Below are positions 61,975 through 64,000 of a DNA stretch of 64,000 nt, one piece after another. Every line of letters begins with the position of its first letter. The stretch's first letter is position 1. The notes under the pieces were generated by a model. It was given only the letters and a program-made list of their open reading frames with translations. It was not told the origin of the DNA and made no database searches. Origin of the DNA: Pseudomonas guangdongensis (GTDB taxonomy: Bacteria > Pseudomonadota > Gammaproteobacteria > Pseudomonadales > Pseudomonadaceae); contig NZ_LT629780.1 of the NCBI RefSeq assembly GCF_900105885.1, positions 2,170,001-2,234,000 on the forward strand, read 5' to 3'. The position numbers and the translations under genes are program-made.

Positions 61975-63257
61975 AGGCCGAACACGCTGAACTGCAGGTA
62001 CCAGACGCCCAGCGAGCCGAAGAAGTTGACCAGGATCGCCGGCAGGAACTTGAGGTGGACGCCGAAGCTGTAGCTCTTGTCCAGGCTCATGGCCATGATG
62101 CCGGCCGCCGAGCCGACCACGGTCAGCGAGCCACCGATGCCGACCATCAGCGCATTGAGCGCCCACTGGTCGGCGCTCAGGTTCGGGTTGGACATCAGCG
62201 CGGCGGCTTCCACCGGCACGTTGTCGAGCACCCCGGAGAACACCCCGAGCAGCACGTTCACCGTGGTCGGATCGAGCACCTCGAACAGCCGGGCGATGTA
62301 GCTCAGCCAGCCGACATGGTTGAGGCAGGCCACCGCGGTGATGATGCCGATGAAGAACAGCAGGGCGTTCCACTCCACCTTCTGCAACTGGTCCTGCCAG
62401 GGCAGTTCTATGCCGCGGCGCATCAGCAGCCAGGCGTAGAGGGCGACCATGCCCAGGCCGATGCCGATGGCGAACTCGATGCTGACGTTGAGGAAGATGT
62501 TGCACAGCACCGCGCCGACCACGGCGAGGAAGCCGACCACCGCCAGTCCGGCGCCGCCGGGCTTGAGGCCGGACTCTTCCGGGTCCACCTCGCGGATCAG
62601 GCCCTGGCTGCGCAGCGGGCGCAGGTAGAACCAGTGCATGGTCAGGGCGAACAGCATCCAGCCGATCAGCGACGAGGGGATCAGCAGCAGCAGGCCGGCG
62701 ATGCTGATCTTGCCGGCCAGCACCACCATCAGCGAGGTGGAGGTGCCGAGGAACCATACCCCGGTGTTGGAGGCCACCACGATGTTGCACAGCGCGGCGT
62801 GGGTGTAGCGCTGGTTGATCGAGATGTTCTTCACCGTCTTGCCGAAGATCATCGCCGTGGTGATGTTGTTGAGGAACGGCGAGAGCAGCGCGCAGAGCGC
62901 GCCGGTGGCCCAGAACATGCCGCGCGCGCCGAGCCCGCGGGCGAGCAGGAAGCCGTTGAGGGCGGTGAACACGTTCCGCTCGTTGAGCAGCTCGACGATC
63001 ATCCACATGAAGGCCATGAAGGCGATCAGGCCGAACAGTTCTTCCTTGGTGTGGTTCTGCGCTTCGAGGAAATGGGCAAGGTGCGCCGGATCGGTGACGG
63101 CGTAGTGGACGCCGATGACGATCAGGCCGGACATCATGAACATGGCCGGTTTGAACTTGTCCATTTCGAGTTGCGCCTCGAAGACAATCATGGTCATGCC
63201 GATCAGGAATATCGCCAGGACCAGCAGGCCGGTCAGCGAGAAGGGTTCGATGCTCAT
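61968..63257 (-). CDS. nhaD: NhaD-type Na+/H+ antiporter
   Basis: 429 residues, about 11-12 membrane helices, member of the ion transporter superfamily of NhaD and ArsB. Two inverted halves show paired motifs: LLSPFLNNITTAMIFG (near 110) and GVFSGVLDNVPVEAAALMSN (near 325), which match NhaD's re-entrant regions. The segment NTGVWFLGTSTSLMVVL replaces the usual GGAWSPIGD-like stretch, so ion preference may differ. It would return protons for sodium, alongside the Na+-NQR pump encoded at 12.5-19.7 kb. Confidence 0.88.
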   Translation of the reverse strand: MSIEPFSLTGLLVLAIFLIGMTMIVFEAQLEMDKFKPAMFMMSGLIVIGVHYAVTDPAHLAHFLEAQNHTKEELFGLIAFMAFMWMIVELLNERNVFTALNGFLLARGLGARGMFWATGALCALLSPFLNNITTAMIFGKTVKNISINQRYTHAALCNIVVASNTGVWFLGTSTSLMVVLAGKISIAGLLLLIPSSLIGWMLFALTMHWFYLRPLRSQGLIREVDPEESGLKPGGAGLAVVGFLAVVGAVLCNIFLNVSIEFAIGIGLGMVALYAWLLMRRGIELPWQDQLQKVEWNALLFFIGIITAVACLNHVGWLSYIARLFEVLDPTTVNVLLGVFSGVLDNVPVEAAALMSNPNLSADQWALNALMVGIGGSLTVVGSAAGIMAMSLDKSYSFGVHLKFLPAILVNFFGSLGVWYLQFSVFGLY

Positions 63258-63432
63258 GGGAGGGGGGAGCCTGGAAGGGGAATGGATGGGAAGGGTTCAA
63301 AATCGTTGCAAATTGTATCGCAGGCCCTGGGACGCCCATAACAGAAGAATGCACCTACATTCGTAGGAACTGGCAAGTGCCTGGGTAGGGGGGGCTCGGC
63401 TAGAATGCGCGGCTACTTTCCGGAGGCCTTCC

Positions 63433-64000
63433 ATGACCGAATTCACCAGCCGCCTGCGCAGCATCCGCGACCTGATCCGCTGGGGCGTCAGCCAGTTCCA
63501 CGCGCACGAACTGTTCTTCGGTCACGGCACCGACAACGCCTGGGACGAGGCGCGCCTCCTGGTGCTCGGCGCCCTGCATCTGCCCTGGGAAATCTCCGCC
63601 GACTACCTCGACTGCCGCCTGGAGGCCGACGAACTGGAGGCGGTGCGGGCGCTGCTGCTGCGCCGCATCGAGGCGCGCATTCCGGCCGCCTACCTGCTCG
63701 GCGAGGCCTGGTTCTGCGGGCTGCCCTATGTGGTGGACGAGCGCGTGCTGGTGCCGCGCTCGCCGATCGGCGAGCTGATTGAGGGGCGCTTCGCGCCCTG
63801 GCTGCAGGGCACCCCGGCGCGCATCCTCGACCTGTGCACCGGTTCGGGCTGCATCGGCATCGCCTGCGCCCATGCCTTCCCGGCGGCCGAGGTGGTGCTC
63901 GCCGACCTGTCCTTCGAGGCGCTGGAGGTGGCCAACCTCAACATCGAGCGCCATGGTGTCGAGGAGCGCGTCTACACCGTGCAGGGCGACGGCTTCGACG
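63433..64000 (+). CDS. prmB: Ribosomal protein uL3 glutamine methyltransferase, 5' part
   Basis: 189 codons visible from ATG 63433 ([20 protein letters not shown]); the gene runs off the window. N-terminal helical domain with [20 protein letters not shown], then the SAM-binding motif [20 protein letters not shown] near 135. The catalytic NPPY lies beyond the edge. The opening sequence separates PrmB from the release-factor methyltransferase PrmC. AGGCCT-type weak ribosome site. The 175-base gap to nhaD (63258-63432) holds both promoters; TAGAAT at 63401-63406 is a possible -10. Confidence 0.93.
   Translation, partial: MTEFTSRLRSIRDLIRWGVSQFHAHELFFGHGTDNAWDEARLLVLGALHLPWEISADYLDCRLEADELEAVRALLLRRIEARIPAAYLLGEAWFCGLPYVVDERVLVPRSPIGELIEGRFAPWLQGTPARILDLCTGSGCIGIACAHAFPAAEVVLADLSFEALEVANLNIERHGVEERVYTVQGDGFD

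Noticed and set aside
60358..63354. A 998-codon minus-strand frame spanning nhaD, lysR and the hydrolase
   Set aside because: Only its last 199 codons (the hydrolase) have domain character. The rest is out of frame with nhaD and antisense to lysR.

Overview
This is a 64 kb stretch of a high-GC gammaproteobacterial chromosome, almost certainly Pseudomonas or a close relative. From memory, the gene order topA, lexA, psrA, nagZ, mfd, gap, nqrABCDEF-apbE-nqrM, sthA, glpQ, lol, comEC, exbBD, lpxK-kdsB-murB, rne, rluC, sppA, maf, yceD-rpmF-plsX-fabD-fabG-acpP-fabF-pabC-mltG-tmk-holB-pilZ-tatD, etf follows the P. aeruginosa PA3011-to-PA2951 region run in order. The last 9 kb (pyrF, folE, smr, isochorismatase-like hydrolase, prmB) matches other parts of that genome, so a rearrangement junction lies just after etfA. 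I see no prophage, insertion sequence, integrase, CRISPR array, tRNA or rRNA. This is dense core chromosome, and its interest lies in gene losses, operators, leaders and a few under-described genes.

Layout. 1-6 kb: the 3' end of topA, two small conserved hypotheticals, the SOS repressor lexA (without its usual sulA partner), the fatty-acid sensor psrA, and a cell-wall recycling and purine-salvage group (a YkuD-fold enzyme, nagZ, methylthioinosine phosphorylase). 6-12 kb: csiV and mfd on the minus strand, a long-form GAPDH, and a chalcone-isomerase-like secreted protein. 12.5-21 kb: the complete Na+-pumping NADH:quinone oxidoreductase operon with its flavinylation and iron-maturation factors, then soluble transhydrogenase. 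21-31.7 kb: glpQ, a lipoprotein-export ABC transporter with only one permease gene, comEC, an ExbB/ExbD pair and the lpxK-to-murB envelope operon. 31.7-38.6 kb: rne with a long leader, and the rluC-HAD-sppA operon diverging from it. 38.6-48.7 kb: the fatty-acid synthesis operon, ending in a tightly overlapping pabC-to-tatD run. 48.7-54.6 kb: a probable RgsA-type small RNA, a PLP enzyme, DUF1285, and the divergent etf-QO / etfBA electron-transfer genes. 54.6-57.3 kb: an uncharacterised envelope cluster (periplasmic binding protein plus three lipoproteins, one with an OmpA domain). 57.3-64 kb: pyrF, folE, smr, a LysR/cysteine-hydrolase divergent pair, an NhaD-type antiporter and the 5' part of prmB.

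How it fits together. Two PsrA-type palindromes, one at psrA and one between the etf genes, suggest that long-chain fatty-acid sensing is wired to the electron-transfer flavoprotein that takes electrons from beta-oxidation. Fatty-acid synthesis genes lie between them. Na+-NQR and NhaD form a sodium circuit. The most rewarding candidates for follow-up are the signal-peptide-less YkuD enzyme beside nagZ, the single Lol permease, the loss of sulA, the four-gene envelope cluster, the overlapping rne/rluC promoters with a probable leaderless rluC, and the RgsA-like RNA. I did not find an obviously new multi-gene defence or biosynthetic system.
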